Counted from the first letter of the stretch, positions 34,426-44,045 are shown. The stretch: DNA of 64,000 bases from Burkholderia glumae LMG 2196 = ATCC 33617 (GCF_000960995.1 NZ_CP009435.1:868001-932000), one strand, 5' to 3'. Numbers and translations are program-made. Notes: generated by a model from the sequence alone, not told the origin.

Positions 34426-35826
34426 ATGGCCGCCACCTCCCTGAGCGCATCGCTGCTCGACACCCTCTCCGCCGCCCGCGCCAGCCAGAGCTCGCGCCCG
34501 AGCGAGGCGAACACCGCCGGCGCGCAGGCCTCGACGCCGTTCTCGCAGACCTTGCAGCAGAGCGTGGCGAGCCAGCAAAACCAGCCGAAGCCGGCGCAGC
34601 CCGACCCGCAGCCGAGCGCGCCGCAACAGCAGCAGGCAGCGGCCGCCACCACCCAGGACACCTCGGGCGACGGCTCGGTGGGCTCGCACCGCGGCCACCG
34701 CGTGTCGGACAAGGACGACGGCTCGGACCCGCAGGATGCGCAGAGCGCGGCCACGCCGGCCGAGGCGGCCGCGCTCGCGGCGGCCGCGGCCGTGCAGGCG
34801 CAGCTGCAGGCACGCCAGGACGCGGCCAGCGGCAACCCGGCGGACGGCAGCGCCGCCCAGACCGCCGCTGCGGCGCTGGCAGCGAACGCGGCCGGCCAGG
34901 CCGACGCCAAGGCCGCCGCGGCGCTCGCGAACACCGACGCCGACGCGGCGCCGGCCGGCGCGGGCGGCAACTCCATCGCGAGCGCGCTGCAGGCCGCGCT
35001 CGACCATCTGCAAAGCGGCGGCGCGAACGGCGCGGCCGCCCCCGTGCTGGCGGCGCGCGGCGGCAGCGGCGGCGGCGCGGGCGGCCAGGCCGGCGCGCAT
35101 CTGGCCGCCGCGGGCAACGGCGCCGCAGGCGCCGATCGCAACCCGGTCAACGCGGTCTCGCCGTCCGGCTCGTCGGCCTACGCGGCCGCGGCGAACGCGG
35201 CCGCCAGTTCGCCAGCGAACACCCAGCACGTCGACACCACGGCCGTCACGTCGGCCGATCCGAACGCGGCCCAGACCGCGCTGGCCGCCGCCGCCTCGCA
35301 GCAGGCCGCGCCGCTCGCGCAGACGGCGGCCGCCACCACCGCCGGCGCGGCCGCCACGGAACTGGCGATCGGGCCGCGCGTGGGCACTCCCGACTGGAGC
35401 GACGCGCTGAGCCAGAAGGTGGTGTTCCTCTCGAACGCACACCAGCAGAGCGCCGCACTGACGCTGAACCCGCCCGATCTCGGCCCGCTGCAGGTGGTGC
35501 TCAACGTGGCCGACAACCACGCGCATGCGCTGTTCGTGTCGCAGCATCCGCAGGTGCGCGAGGCGGTCGAGGCAGCGCTGCCGAAGCTGCGCGAGGCGAT
35601 GGAAGCGGGCGGCCTGAGCCTGGGCAGCGCCAACGTCAGCGACGGCGGCGCCGGATTCGCCCGGCAGGACGCGCAACGGCAAGCGTCGGACGCAAGCGCG
35701 ACGCGACGCGCGGGCGGTGCGTTCGGAGCCGGCGGGACGGGCGAGGACGCGCTCGCCGGGATCGCTGCGACAGCGTCCAGCGGCGCGACGCAGCGGCGCG
35801 TCGGGATGGTCGATACGTTCGCGTAA
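34426..35826 (+). CDS. fliK: Flagellar hook-length control protein FliK
   Basis: Measures hook length and triggers the FlhB switch from hook to filament export. 466 residues: an Ala/Gln/Ser-rich, disordered N-terminal two-thirds as expected, and the conserved C-terminal domain with ALTLNPPDLGPLQVVLNVAD and QVREAVEAALPKLREAMEAGG. Start ATG 34426, 19 bases after fliJ. The operon apparently ends here; no strong terminator is seen in the 180-base gap to the convergent GMC gene. A second FliK-like gene lies at 25738-27201. Confidence 0.95.
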   Translation: MAATSLSASLLDTLSAARASQSSRPSEANTAGAQASTPFSQTLQQSVASQQNQPKPAQPDPQPSAPQQQQAAAATTQDTSGDGSVGSHRGHRVSDKDDGSDPQDAQSAATPAEAAALAAAAAVQAQLQARQDAASGNPADGSAAQTAAAALAANAAGQADAKAAAALANTDADAAPAGAGGNSIASALQAALDHLQSGGANGAAAPVLAARGGSGGGAGGQAGAHLAAAGNGAAGADRNPVNAVSPSGSSAYAAAANAAASSPANTQHVDTTAVTSADPNAAQTALAAAASQQAAPLAQTAAATTAGAAATELAIGPRVGTPDWSDALSQKVVFLSNAHQQSAALTLNPPDLGPLQVVLNVADNHAHALFVSQHPQVREAVEAALPKLREAMEAGGLSLGSANVSDGGAGFARQDAQRQASDASATRRAGGAFGAGGTGEDALAGIAATASSGATQRRVGMVDTFA

Positions 35827-36007
35827 GCACCTCCGGAATCAGCGGGTCGGCAGCGGGGGGCCGGGCAGGCGATCGGCCCGCCGGGCCGGCCCGGCCATTC
35901 TGCCTGCGCCCGCGCAGTTACGCCGGCAGCCCGCCCGCTGCGGGCGGCGGCTCCGCCGGCCTGCCACCCGCCGGCCTCACCCCGGTCCGCACTCAGCCAT
36001 CTGCGCC

Positions 36008-37684
36008 CTACCCGGCTGCGCCGCGCGACATCCACGCGCCCGCGGCGGCCGCCATGGGCGCCACGCTCTCGATGGGCTGCGGCACGCTCCCACGTCGTGC
36101 GGCCGCGATGAAATCGGCCGCGCGCTCGCCGATCATCACCGAGGGGGCGTTGGTATTGCCGCCGATCAGCGTCGGCATCACCGACGCATCGACCACGCGC
36201 AGCCCCGTCACGCCGCGCACGCGCAGTTGCGGATCGACGACCGAAGCCGGGTCGCCGCCCATCCGGCAGGTGCCGACCGGGTGGTAGATGGTGTCCGCGT
36301 GCGCGACGATGGCCGCGCGCAGCGCGTCGTCGTCGTCGGCCGGGTCGGTATAGAGTTCGCGCCCGCCCTGCGAGGCGAGCGGCTGGGCCGCCAGAATCCG
36401 GCGGATCACCTTCGCGCCCTTCATCAGCAGTTCGAGATCGCGCGCGTCGCTCAGGAAGCGCGGGTCGATGCGCGGCGCCTCGCGCGCGTCGGCGCTCGCC
36501 AGCGTGACGGTGCCGCGGCTCCAGGGCCGCAGCGCGCAGACGTGCAGCGAATAGCCGAAGCCCCAGTGCATGCGGCGGTTGTGATCGTCGACGAGCGCGG
36601 TGCAGAAATGCAGTTGCAGGTCGGGACGGTCGAGTCCCGGCTCGCTCTTGAGGAAGCCGCCCGCCTCGGCGACGTTGCTCGACATCATGCCGTCGCGTTT
36701 CGAGAGCCAGCGCCACAGCTGCGGCGCCATCTTGGCGAGCCCGCGCAGGCAGATCCCCACCAGCTCCGTCGAATCCACGCGCTTGTTGATGATGAAGTCG
36801 ATATGGTCGATCAGGTTGCGGCCGACCTCGGGCGCGTCGTGAAGCACCTCGATGCCGTGCGCGCGCAGCGACTCGCCCGGGCCGATGCCCGAACACATCA
36901 GCAGCTGCGGCGAGTTGAACGCGCCGGCCGCCAGGATCACCTCGGCGCGCGCGCCGAGCGTCTCGATCCTGCCGCCGCGCTCGAGCGTGACGCCGACCGC
37001 GCGCTTGCCGTCGAACGCCACGCGCAGCGCGGTCGCGCCGGTCAGGATCTGCAGGTTGGGGCGCGGCTGGTCATATAGATAGGCGCGCGCGACGCTGCAG
37101 CGCGCGCCGTCGCGATGCGTGACCTGGTAGAAGCCGACGCCTTCCTGCTCGGGGCCGTTGAAATCGTCGTTGAGCGGATAGCCGGCCGCGTGTGCCGCAT
37201 CGATGAATCGTTGGGCGAACGGATTGCGAAAGCGCAGATCGGACACCGTCAGCGGGCCATCGGCGCCGTGCCATTCGCTCGCGCCGCGCTGGTTGCCCTC
37301 GGCGCGGCGAAAGTAGGGCAGCACGTCCTGCCAGCCCCAGCCGGTGCAGCCGAGCGCGGCCCATTCGTCGTAGTCGAGCGGGTGGCCGCGCGTGTAGATC
37401 ATCGCGTTGATCGCGCTCGATCCGCCCAGCCCGCGCCCGCGCGGCTGGTAGCCGCGCCGCCCGCCGAGCCCGGCCTGCGGCTCCGTCTGGTAGCCGTAGT
37501 TGGTGCCGAGCCGGTACGGCACCAGCGCGGCGATGCCGACCGGCAGATTGACCAGCAGGTTGCGCTGATTGCTGCCGCCCGCCTCGATCAGCGCGACGGT
37601 GGCATCGGGGCAGGCGTCGGCAAGACGCGCGGCGAGGCTCGCGCCGCCCGAGCCGCCGCCCACGATCAGATAGTCGTACTGCAT
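36008..37684 (-). CDS. GMC-family FAD oxidoreductase (choline-dehydrogenase-like)
   Basis: A 558-residue flavoprotein oxidising an alcohol to an aldehyde. FAD Rossmann motif LIVGGGSGGASLAARLAD at residues 5-22; GMC signature 1 GRGLGGSSAINAMIYTRG (about 80-97); signature 2 ILAAGAFNSPQLLMCSGIGP; C-terminal catalytic region YHPVGTCRMG with His, then NTNAPSVMIGERAADFI. The class resembles BetA but the absence of bet neighbours argues against a dedicated choline role. ATG 37684 follows GGAGACATGAC. Aldehyde dehydrogenase 2 kb away could act on its product; that is speculation. Confidence 0.9.
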   Translation of the reverse strand: MQYDYLIVGGGSGGASLAARLADACPDATVALIEAGGSNQRNLLVNLPVGIAALVPYRLGTNYGYQTEPQAGLGGRRGYQPRGRGLGGSSAINAMIYTRGHPLDYDEWAALGCTGWGWQDVLPYFRRAEGNQRGASEWHGADGPLTVSDLRFRNPFAQRFIDAAHAAGYPLNDDFNGPEQEGVGFYQVTHRDGARCSVARAYLYDQPRPNLQILTGATALRVAFDGKRAVGVTLERGGRIETLGARAEVILAAGAFNSPQLLMCSGIGPGESLRAHGIEVLHDAPEVGRNLIDHIDFIINKRVDSTELVGICLRGLAKMAPQLWRWLSKRDGMMSSNVAEAGGFLKSEPGLDRPDLQLHFCTALVDDHNRRMHWGFGYSLHVCALRPWSRGTVTLASADAREAPRIDPRFLSDARDLELLMKGAKVIRRILAAQPLASQGGRELYTDPADDDDALRAAIVAHADTIYHPVGTCRMGGDPASVVDPQLRVRGVTGLRVVDASVMPTLIGGNTNAPSVMIGERAADFIAAARRGSVPQPIESVAPMAAAAGAWMSRGAAG

Positions 37685-37913
37685 GTCATGTCTCCTTCAT
37701 GTCATGAACAGTGACCGGCTTCGCCGGATGCGGCGAGCGGCGCTATCGCTTGTAATGTTCGCGCATTGTAGGAACGCGACGCGTGTTGCGGCGCACGGAA
37801 TCAAGAGCGATTCCTCTAAACGCCGGCGGCATCCGGCCGTAAGATTGCCGGATTCGCCTCGCGCGGCAGCGGGCGGTTTTGCAGTTGCGCGCCGCGAAAT
37901 GGGAGACACCGGC

Positions 37914-39590
37914 ATGGATCAGCAGGCACCGGCGGCCACGCATCAGGTCACGAACCAGGCCCCGCCGCTCACCGACTACAACGCGTTTGAAACCGACCTC
38001 GCGCTCGCGAGTGCCGTCGAGCGGCACGGCGCGCCCTGGCATCGAACGGCGCTGGCGCGCCACGGCGCGGCGCTGACCACGGCCGACACGCTCGCGCTGG
38101 CCGAACTCGCCAATCGCCATCCCCCCGAGCTCGCCACGCACAGCCCGCGCGGCGAGCGGCTCGACGCGCTCGAATTCCACCCGAGCTGGCACCAGTTGCT
38201 CGCGCTGCTGCGCGGCGAGGGATTGCACGCGCTGCCGTTTTCGGAGCCGCGCGCCGGCGCGATGGCCGCGCGCTGCGCCGGCTATTTCCTGCACGCGCAG
38301 CTCGAATCGGGCTCGCTGTGCCCGCTGACCATGACCTTCGCGAGCATTCCCGTGCTGCAGAAGGAGCCGGCCCTGTTCGCGACGCTGCGCGAGCGGCTCT
38401 ACACGCGCGAGCACGACCCGCGCGACGTGCCGCTGGCGGCCAAGCGCTCGATGATGGTCGGCATGGGCATGACCGAGAAGCAGGGCGGCTCCGACGTGCG
38501 CAGCAACGAGACGCGCGCGTTCGCGCTCGGCGCGTCCGGGCGCGGCGAGGCGTACCGGCTGGTGGGCCACAAGTGGTTCTTCTCGGCGCCGCAATGCGAT
38601 GCCCACCTGGTGCTCGCGCGCAGCGCCGAGCACGCCGGCATCTCGTGTTTCTACGTGCCGCGCTTCACGCCCGACGGCGCGAAGAACGCGGTGCAGATCC
38701 AGCGCCTCAAGGACAAGCTCGGCAACCGCTCGAACGCGAGCGGCGAGGTGGAGTTCCTCGATGCCTACGGCGTGATGGTGGGCGAGGAAGGCCGCGGCGT
38801 GCCGACCATCATCGAGATGGCGAACCTGACGCGGCTCGACTGCGTGATCGGCAGCGCCGCGCTGATGCGCGCGGCGCTCGTGCAGGCGATCCATCATGCG
38901 CGGCACCGCCACGCGTTCGGCCGCCGGCTCGCCGACCAGCCGCTGATGCGCAACGTGCTCGCCGATCTCGCGCTCGAATCGGAGGCGGCCACGCTGCTGT
39001 TCATGCGCCTCGCCGACGCGGTCGAGCACGACGACGGCCGCGACGCCGAGGCGCGCGGCTGGCGCCGCATCGTCACGCCGGCCGCGAAGTTCTGGGTCTG
39101 CAAGCGCGCGCTCGAATTCACCGGCGAGGCGATGGAAGTGTGGGGCGGCAACGGCTACGTCGAGACCGGCCCGATGGCGCGCTTCTATCGCGAGGCGCCC
39201 GTCAATTCGATCTGGGAAGGCTCCGGCAACGTGATGTGCCTCGACGTGCTGCGCGCGATCGAGCGCGAGCCCGACGCGGCCGCCGCGCTCGCCGCGGCCT
39301 GGCGCGCCGATCTCGGCGAACGCCGCGAGGTGCGGCGCGCGCTCGACGACCTGCTCGCGACGCTGGCCGCGCCGGCCGAGACCCGCGAGGCCTCGGCGCG
39401 GCGCATCGCGCAGCGCATCGCGCTGCTCGCGCAGGCCGCGCTGCTGGCACGCCACGCGCCCGCCGAGGTCGCCGACGCGTTCATCGCGACGCGCTTCGGC
39501 GCGGCGAGCCCCGAGACGGGACGTGTCTACGGCACGCTGCCCGCGAGCTTCGACCACGGCGCGCTGGTGGCGCGCGCGTTCCCGGCCTGA
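37914..39590 (+). CDS. AidB-like acyl-CoA dehydrogenase
   Basis: A 558-residue FAD protein of the acyl-CoA dehydrogenase superfamily, AidB subgroup. Evidence: FHPSWHQLLALLRGEGLHALPF, the subgroup signature MTEKQGGSDVRSNET (about 185-199), GHKWFFSAPQCDAHLVLA, LKDKLGNRSNASGEVEF, and WGGNGYVETGPMARFYREAPVNSIWEGSGN. E. coli AidB is part of the adaptive response to alkylating agents and binds DNA; here function rests on similarity only. ATG 37914 has GGGAG eight bases before it. Divergent from the GMC gene, and followed after 54 bases by an aldehyde dehydrogenase, probably co-transcribed. Confidence 0.88.
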   Translation: MDQQAPAATHQVTNQAPPLTDYNAFETDLALASAVERHGAPWHRTALARHGAALTTADTLALAELANRHPPELATHSPRGERLDALEFHPSWHQLLALLRGEGLHALPFSEPRAGAMAARCAGYFLHAQLESGSLCPLTMTFASIPVLQKEPALFATLRERLYTREHDPRDVPLAAKRSMMVGMGMTEKQGGSDVRSNETRAFALGASGRGEAYRLVGHKWFFSAPQCDAHLVLARSAEHAGISCFYVPRFTPDGAKNAVQIQRLKDKLGNRSNASGEVEFLDAYGVMVGEEGRGVPTIIEMANLTRLDCVIGSAALMRAALVQAIHHARHRHAFGRRLADQPLMRNVLADLALESEAATLLFMRLADAVEHDDGRDAEARGWRRIVTPAAKFWVCKRALEFTGEAMEVWGGNGYVETGPMARFYREAPVNSIWEGSGNVMCLDVLRAIEREPDAAAALAAAWRADLGERREVRRALDDLLATLAAPAETREASARRIAQRIALLAQAALLARHAPAEVADAFIATRFGAASPETGRVYGTLPASFDHGALVARAFPA

Positions 39591-39644
39591 CCCGCGGCCC
39601 GAGCCGGCCCGACACCGGGCCGCCAGCCGCTCCGAGGAGACGAG

Positions 39645-41063
39645 ATGAAAAACGACCTGCCCGGCCTCACGACGCTCGACGCGCTGCTGCAAGACCAGCG
39701 CGCCGCCTGCCTGCGCGCCCCGTATCCGTCGTGGGAGGCGCGCGCGGGCCATCTGCGCGCGCTGCGCGCCATGCTGCTCGACCATGCCGACGCGCTCGCC
39801 GAGGCCATCAGTGTCGACTTCGGCCACCGCGCCAAGCAGGAAGTGCTGCTCTCCGAGATCTGGATGGCCAAGGAAGAGATCGACGAGGCGCTGCGCCATG
39901 GCCGGCGCTGGATGCGCCCGCGCCGCCGTCCGACCAACAAGTGGCTGTTGCCGGCGCGCGCCAGCGTGATCCCGCAGCCGCTCGGCGTGGTCGGCATCGT
40001 GGTGCCGTGGAATTACCCGGTGCTGCTTGCCGCCGGGCCGCTCGTCTGCGCGCTCGCGGCCGGCAACCGCGCGATCGTGAAGATGTCGGAGCTGACGCCG
40101 CGCACCTCCGAGCTGTTCGAAGCCCTGATCGCGAAGACGTTCGCGCGCGAGCACGTGGCGGTGGTGAACGGCGACGCCGAGGTGGGCGCCGCGTTCAGCG
40201 CCCTGCCGTTCGACCACCTGCTGTTCACGGGCTCGACGCAGGTGGGCCGGCAGGTGATGCGCGCCGCCGCCGAGCACCTGACGCCCGTCACGCTCGAGCT
40301 GGGCGGCAAGTCGCCCGCGATCGTCGGGCCGGGCGCGCGCTTCGACAACGCGGTGGACGCGATCGTCGCCGGCAAGACGCTGAACGCGGGCCAGACCTGC
40401 ATCGCGCCGGACTACGTGCTGGTGCCGCGCGGCAAGGAGGACGCGTTCATCGCGCGGGCCCGCGCGCGGGTGGCGAAGCTCTATCCCGACTTCGCCAACA
40501 ACGCCGACTACACCTCGATCGTCTCCGAGCGTCATTTCGCGCGGCTCGAACGGCTGGCCGCCGAGGCCCGGGCCGGCGGCGCGACGCTGCATCCGCTGGC
40601 CGACGCGGCGCCCGATCCGGCGCGGCGCCGCTTCGCGCCGCTAGCCGTCACCTGCGCGCCCGACGACGCGGCGCTGATGCGCGAGGAAATCTTCGGGCCG
40701 CTACTGCCGGTCGTGCCCTACGACACGCTGGACCAGGCGATCGCCTACGTGAACGCGCGGCCGCGGCCGCTCGCGCTGTACCTGTTCGAGGAATCGCGCG
40801 CGAGCATCGACCGGGTGATGCGCGAGACGATCTCGGGCGGCGTGTCGATCAACGAGACGCTGATGCACATCGCCTGCGGCTCGCTGCCGTTCGGCGGCAT
40901 CGGCGCGAGCGGGATGGGCGCGTACCACGGCTACGACGGCTTCGTCACGTTCTCGAAGATGAAGCCGGTGCTCACCCAGGCACGCTTGAACGCGCGCGGC
41001 CTGCTGCTGCCGCCCTACGGCCGGCGCTTCGCGGCGCTGATCAAGCTGATGCTGAGGTTCTGA
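39645..41063 (+). CDS. Coniferyl-aldehyde-dehydrogenase-type aldehyde dehydrogenase
   Basis: A 472-residue NAD(P)-dependent aldehyde dehydrogenase of the CalB subgroup, oxidising aromatic or medium-chain aldehydes to acids. Seen: VGIVVPWNYPVLLAAGPLVCALAAGN, Rossmann LLFTGSTQVGRQVM, general-base Glu in TLELGGKSPAIV, catalytic Cys in NAGQTCIAPDYVLVP, and the C-terminal GGVSINETLMHIACGSLPFGGIG typical of this subgroup. ATG 39645 follows GAGGAGACG. It probably shares a transcript with the AidB-like gene. Substrate is not established; lignin-derived aldehydes or lipid aldehydes are possible. Confidence 0.9.
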   Translation: MKNDLPGLTTLDALLQDQRAACLRAPYPSWEARAGHLRALRAMLLDHADALAEAISVDFGHRAKQEVLLSEIWMAKEEIDEALRHGRRWMRPRRRPTNKWLLPARASVIPQPLGVVGIVVPWNYPVLLAAGPLVCALAAGNRAIVKMSELTPRTSELFEALIAKTFAREHVAVVNGDAEVGAAFSALPFDHLLFTGSTQVGRQVMRAAAEHLTPVTLELGGKSPAIVGPGARFDNAVDAIVAGKTLNAGQTCIAPDYVLVPRGKEDAFIARARARVAKLYPDFANNADYTSIVSERHFARLERLAAEARAGGATLHPLADAAPDPARRRFAPLAVTCAPDDAALMREEIFGPLLPVVPYDTLDQAIAYVNARPRPLALYLFEESRASIDRVMRETISGGVSINETLMHIACGSLPFGGIGASGMGAYHGYDGFVTFSKMKPVLTQARLNARGLLLPPYGRRFAALIKLMLRF

Positions 41064-41106
41064 GGCGGCACGCGCGACAGGCGCGAGGACGGGCCCCGGG
41101 GTTGGC

Positions 41107-42147
41107 TCAGACCGGCCAGAGCGGGCCTTCCTGCATCGCGCCGATCTGCTCGCGCAGTTCGAGCACGCGCGCCTCCCAGTAGCGCTGCGTGTTGAACCAC
41201 GGAAACGCCGCGGGGAAGGCCGGGTCGTCCCAGCGCCGCGCGAGCCAGGCCGAGTAATGGATCAGGCGCAGCGTGCGCAACGCCTCGATCAGATGCAGTT
41301 CGCGCGGATCGAACTCGCAGAAGTCCTCGTAGCCGGCCAGAAGGTCGGCCAGCGCGGCCGAGGCGCCGGCGCGATCGCCCGGCAGCAGCAGCCACAGATC
41401 CTGGATCGCGGGGGCCATCCGGCTGTCGTCGAAGTCGACGAAGTGCGGGCCGGCGTCGGTCCAGAGCACGTTGCTCGGATGGCAGTCGCCGTGGGCGCGC
41501 AGCATGCGCACCTCGCCCGCGCGCGCGAACGCGGCCTCCACGCCTTCGAGCGCCAGCGCCAGCACCGTCTCGTAGGCGGGACGCACGTCGTCCGGCACGA
41601 CCCCGCCGGCCAGCAGCGTGTCGCGCGAGTCGTAGCCGAAGCTGCGGATATCGAGCGAGGGCCGCTCGACGTAGGCGGCAGTGGCGCCCACCGCGTGGAT
41701 GCGGCCGATGAAGCGGCCGAGCCATTCGAGCGTGTCGCGCCGATCCAGCTCGGGCGCGCGCCCGCCGCGGCGCTCGAACACCGAGAAGCGGAACCCCGCG
41801 AAGGCGTGCAAGGTGCGGCCGTCGAGTTCGCGCGCGGGGACGGCCGGGATCTCGCGCGCGGCGAGTTCGGCCACGAACGCGTGCTCCTCGAGGATCGCCG
41901 CGTCGGACCAGCGCCGCGGCCGATAGAACTTCGCGACGATCGGCGGGCCGTCCTCCACGCCCACCTGATAGACGCGGTTCTCGTAACTGTTCAGCGCGAG
42001 CAGGCGGCCGTCGGTGCGCAGGCCGGCCGGCATCAGCACGCTGTCGAGCGCGTCGAGCACGCGCTCGGGCGTCAGGCCCGCGAACGGCGGGCCCGCGCTC
42101 GCGCCGGCCTCGGAGGATTCGGAATGATCGTCGGTCATGCCCCGCAT
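41107..42147 (-). CDS. SrkA/YihE-like stress-response Ser/Thr kinase
   Basis: A protein kinase of the aminoglycoside-phosphotransferase fold, about 346 residues, like E. coli YihE/SrkA, which counters cell-death pathways under stress. Seen: LALNSYENRVYQVGVEDG (ATP-binding loop region), VAKFYRPRRWSDAAILEEH with Lys and the paired Glu, the catalytic loop LRAHGDCHPSNVLW, and the metal-binding FVDFDDSRMAPAIQDLW. ATG 42147 and ATG 42138 are both possible; no ribosome site decides. It is followed on the minus strand by 40 gene-poor bases and the convergent aldehyde dehydrogenase. Confidence 0.9.
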   Translation of the reverse strand: MRGMTDDHSESSEAGASAGPPFAGLTPERVLDALDSVLMPAGLRTDGRLLALNSYENRVYQVGVEDGPPIVAKFYRPRRWSDAAILEEHAFVAELAAREIPAVPARELDGRTLHAFAGFRFSVFERRGGRAPELDRRDTLEWLGRFIGRIHAVGATAAYVERPSLDIRSFGYDSRDTLLAGGVVPDDVRPAYETVLALALEGVEAAFARAGEVRMLRAHGDCHPSNVLWTDAGPHFVDFDDSRMAPAIQDLWLLLPGDRAGASAALADLLAGYEDFCEFDPRELHLIEALRTLRLIHYSAWLARRWDDPAFPAAFPWFNTQRYWEARVLELREQIGAMQEGPLWPV

Positions 42148-42186
42148 TGTGCCGTGCGCGGAGCCGCTTGACGAGCGCTTGGCCGC

Positions 42187-42399
42187 TCAGTGAATCGCGG
42201 CACCCGCCGGCAGCACCGATTCGCCGGTATCGATCAGGTCCTCGAGAAAGAAGGGTTCGGTGTTCAGTTCCTTCGATTCGCCAGGCACGCCGGCGTACCA
42301 AGTCACCATCGCCATGTCACCGAGAATGCGCTGGACGATGCCCCGGGCACCCTTCGGTACGGCGATATGGGTAGTGCAGACAATCGAACCGACATGCAT
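42187..42399 (-). CDS. Small conserved-looking protein of unknown function
   Basis: A 70-residue soluble protein, MHVGSIVCTTHIAVP at the N-terminus and a central segment GIVQRILGDMAMVTWYAGVP that could form a small beta-barrel like KOW/SH3-type folds. I do not recognise a family. ATG 42399 is preceded by GTGGGGAAA, a plausible ribosome site; an in-frame upstream ATG at 42477 is poorer. It lies 40 bases upstream of the SrkA-like gene on the same strand, so the two may be co-transcribed. Codon bias is typical of the genome. Confidence 0.7.
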   Translation of the reverse strand: MHVGSIVCTTHIAVPKGARGIVQRILGDMAMVTWYAGVPGESKELNTEPFFLEDLIDTGESVLPAGAAIH

Positions 42400-42773
42400 G
42401 ATGTTTCCCCACTCAAAACCGGCCGGAGTTACGGCCGCGAATACCCGGACGCGCTGCCCGAAGGGCTGGACGCGCATCCATTGTTAACCGATTCCCGCGT
42501 GGATGGGAATCGCGTTTATGAAAATAAAAAGACCGTGAAAACACGGCCCGACCGCTTGCCCCCTGTTTTCAGGGCGTCGCGGCCGCATCGGAACCCCGTC
42601 CGGCGCAGTGCCATCATACCGCGACAGATGTGACGCTCAGCAGAACGCACGATCACCGGCCTTGCGCGCCGCGCAAGGCCGGCTCGGACGACGCGTCCGG
42701 ACGACGCCCCGACGACGCGAGGCGGCCAACCGGCGTATCGTTGCGGTTTTCGTTCGTTGCAGGGAGCCCCAGC
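42400..42773. other. 374-base divergent spacer, small gene / MFS gene
   Basis: Contains the hairpins at 42490-42546 and an AT-rich patch around 42511-42540 suitable for promoters. The part nearest the MFS gene is GC-rich with the ribosome site AGGGAG at 42761-42766. No gene seen. Confidence 0.45.
42521..42546 (-). terminator. Weak terminator-like hairpin upstream of the 70-residue gene
   Basis: On the minus strand CCGTG/CACGG (five pairs, TTTT loop) is followed by TCTTTTTATTTT. A perfect dyad GATTCCC-N8-GGGAATC (42490-42511) lies just beyond. No minus-strand gene ends nearby, so it could be a leader attenuator for the small gene. The short stem makes the call tentative. Confidence 0.35.
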
Positions 42774-44045
42774 GTGAGCGCTTCACCCGGATCGCCGGAG
42801 GCGGGCCGCCGCCCCGCTCAATCCGAGCCGTCGGCCCCGTCACCGCCGCCCTATCTCGAACGCGGCACGCGCGGCTACTGGCGCGCGGCCGTCGCACTGT
42901 TGTTCGCCGGCTACGCCACTTTCTCGCTGCTCTATTGCGTGCAGCCGCTGCTGCCGGCATTTTCGGGCGCGTTCGAGGTGAGCCCCGCGCAGAGCAGCCT
43001 GTCGCTGTCGTTCGCGACCGCCGCGCTGGCCGTCGCGATCTTCGTGGCCGGCTTCGTCTCCGAAGGCCTGAGCCGGCACCGGCTGATGACGGCCTCGCTG
43101 ACCGCCTCGTCGCTGTTCACGCTCGCGGCCGCGTTCGTGCCGCACTGGCACGAGCTGCTGGTGCTGCGCGCGCTCACCGGGCTCGCGCTCGGCGGGGTGC
43201 CCGCCGTGGCGATGGCCTATCTCGCCGAGGAGGTGCATCCGGACGGGCTCGGGCTCGCGATGGGGCTCTACGTGGGCGGCACCGCGATCGGCGGCATGGC
43301 CGGGCGCGTGATCACCGGCATGCTCGCCGAGTGGTTCGGCTGGCGCATCGCGGTGGCCGGCATCGGCGTGCTGGGGCTGCTGTCGATGCTGGCGTTTCGC
43401 GCGCTGCTGCCCGCCTCGCGCCATTTCACGCCGCGCCGCGGGCTCGGCCTCGCGCATCATCGCAGCGCGCTGGCGCGGCATCTGACCGGGCGCCGCGAAC
43501 TGCCGGCGCTGTTCCTGATGGGCTTCGTGCTGATGGGCAGCTTCGTCACGCTCTACAACTACATCGGCTACCGGCTGCTCGCGCCGCCCTATGCGATGAA
43601 CCAGGCCAGCATCGGCGCGATCTTCGTGGTCTATCTGGTCGGCGTGTTCGCCTCGCCATGGTCGGGGCGGATGGCCGATTCGATCGGGCGCGGCCGCGTG
43701 CTGGTGATGAGCATCGCGATGATGGGCGCAGGCGTCGCGCTGACGCTGCTCGCGCCGGTGGCGGCGATCGCCGCCGGCATCGCCTGCGTGACGTTCGGCT
43801 TCTTCGCCGGCCACTCGGTCGCGAGCGGCTGGGTCGGACGGCTTGCCATCGAGGGCAAGGGGCAGGCCGCCGCGCTGTACCTGCTCTCGTACTACGTCGG
43901 CTCGAGCGTGATCGGCTCGCTCGGCGGCCACTTCTGGAGCGCGTCGGGCTGGCCCGGCGTGGCGGCGCTGGTGGCCGTGCTGCTCGCGGCCGGCTTCGTC
44001 ACGGCGCGCTGGCTGCACGCGCGGGAACGCATCGGCGCGGCCTGA
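42774..44045 (+). CDS. MFS transporter, YnfM-like
   Basis: A 423-residue 12-helix major facilitator. Seen: GYATFSLLYCVQPLLPAFSGAF in helix 1, the typical YnfM-type start; motif A region VAGFVSEGLSRHRLMTASL; LRALTGLALGGVPAVAMAYLAEE in helix 4; YIGYRLLAPPYAMNQASIGAIF; and WSGRMADSIGRGRVLVMSI for the second half. YnfM relatives export drugs or metabolites such as arabinose; substrate unknown. I placed the start at GTG 42774 because AGGGAG lies seven bases upstream; longer in-frame starts precede it without ribosome sites. Confidence 0.87.
   Translation: MSASPGSPEAGRRPAQSEPSAPSPPPYLERGTRGYWRAAVALLFAGYATFSLLYCVQPLLPAFSGAFEVSPAQSSLSLSFATAALAVAIFVAGFVSEGLSRHRLMTASLTASSLFTLAAAFVPHWHELLVLRALTGLALGGVPAVAMAYLAEEVHPDGLGLAMGLYVGGTAIGGMAGRVITGMLAEWFGWRIAVAGIGVLGLLSMLAFRALLPASRHFTPRRGLGLAHHRSALARHLTGRRELPALFLMGFVLMGSFVTLYNYIGYRLLAPPYAMNQASIGAIFVVYLVGVFASPWSGRMADSIGRGRVLVMSIAMMGAGVALTLLAPVAAIAAGIACVTFGFFAGHSVASGWVGRLAIEGKGQAAALYLLSYYVGSSVIGSLGGHFWSASGWPGVAALVAVLLAAGFVTARWLHARERIGAA

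Noticed and set aside
37743..40592. Open frame of about 950 codons antisense to the AidB-like and aldehyde dehydrogenase genes
   Set aside because: Shadow frame; no motif, composition typical of reverse-complemented GC3-biased genes.
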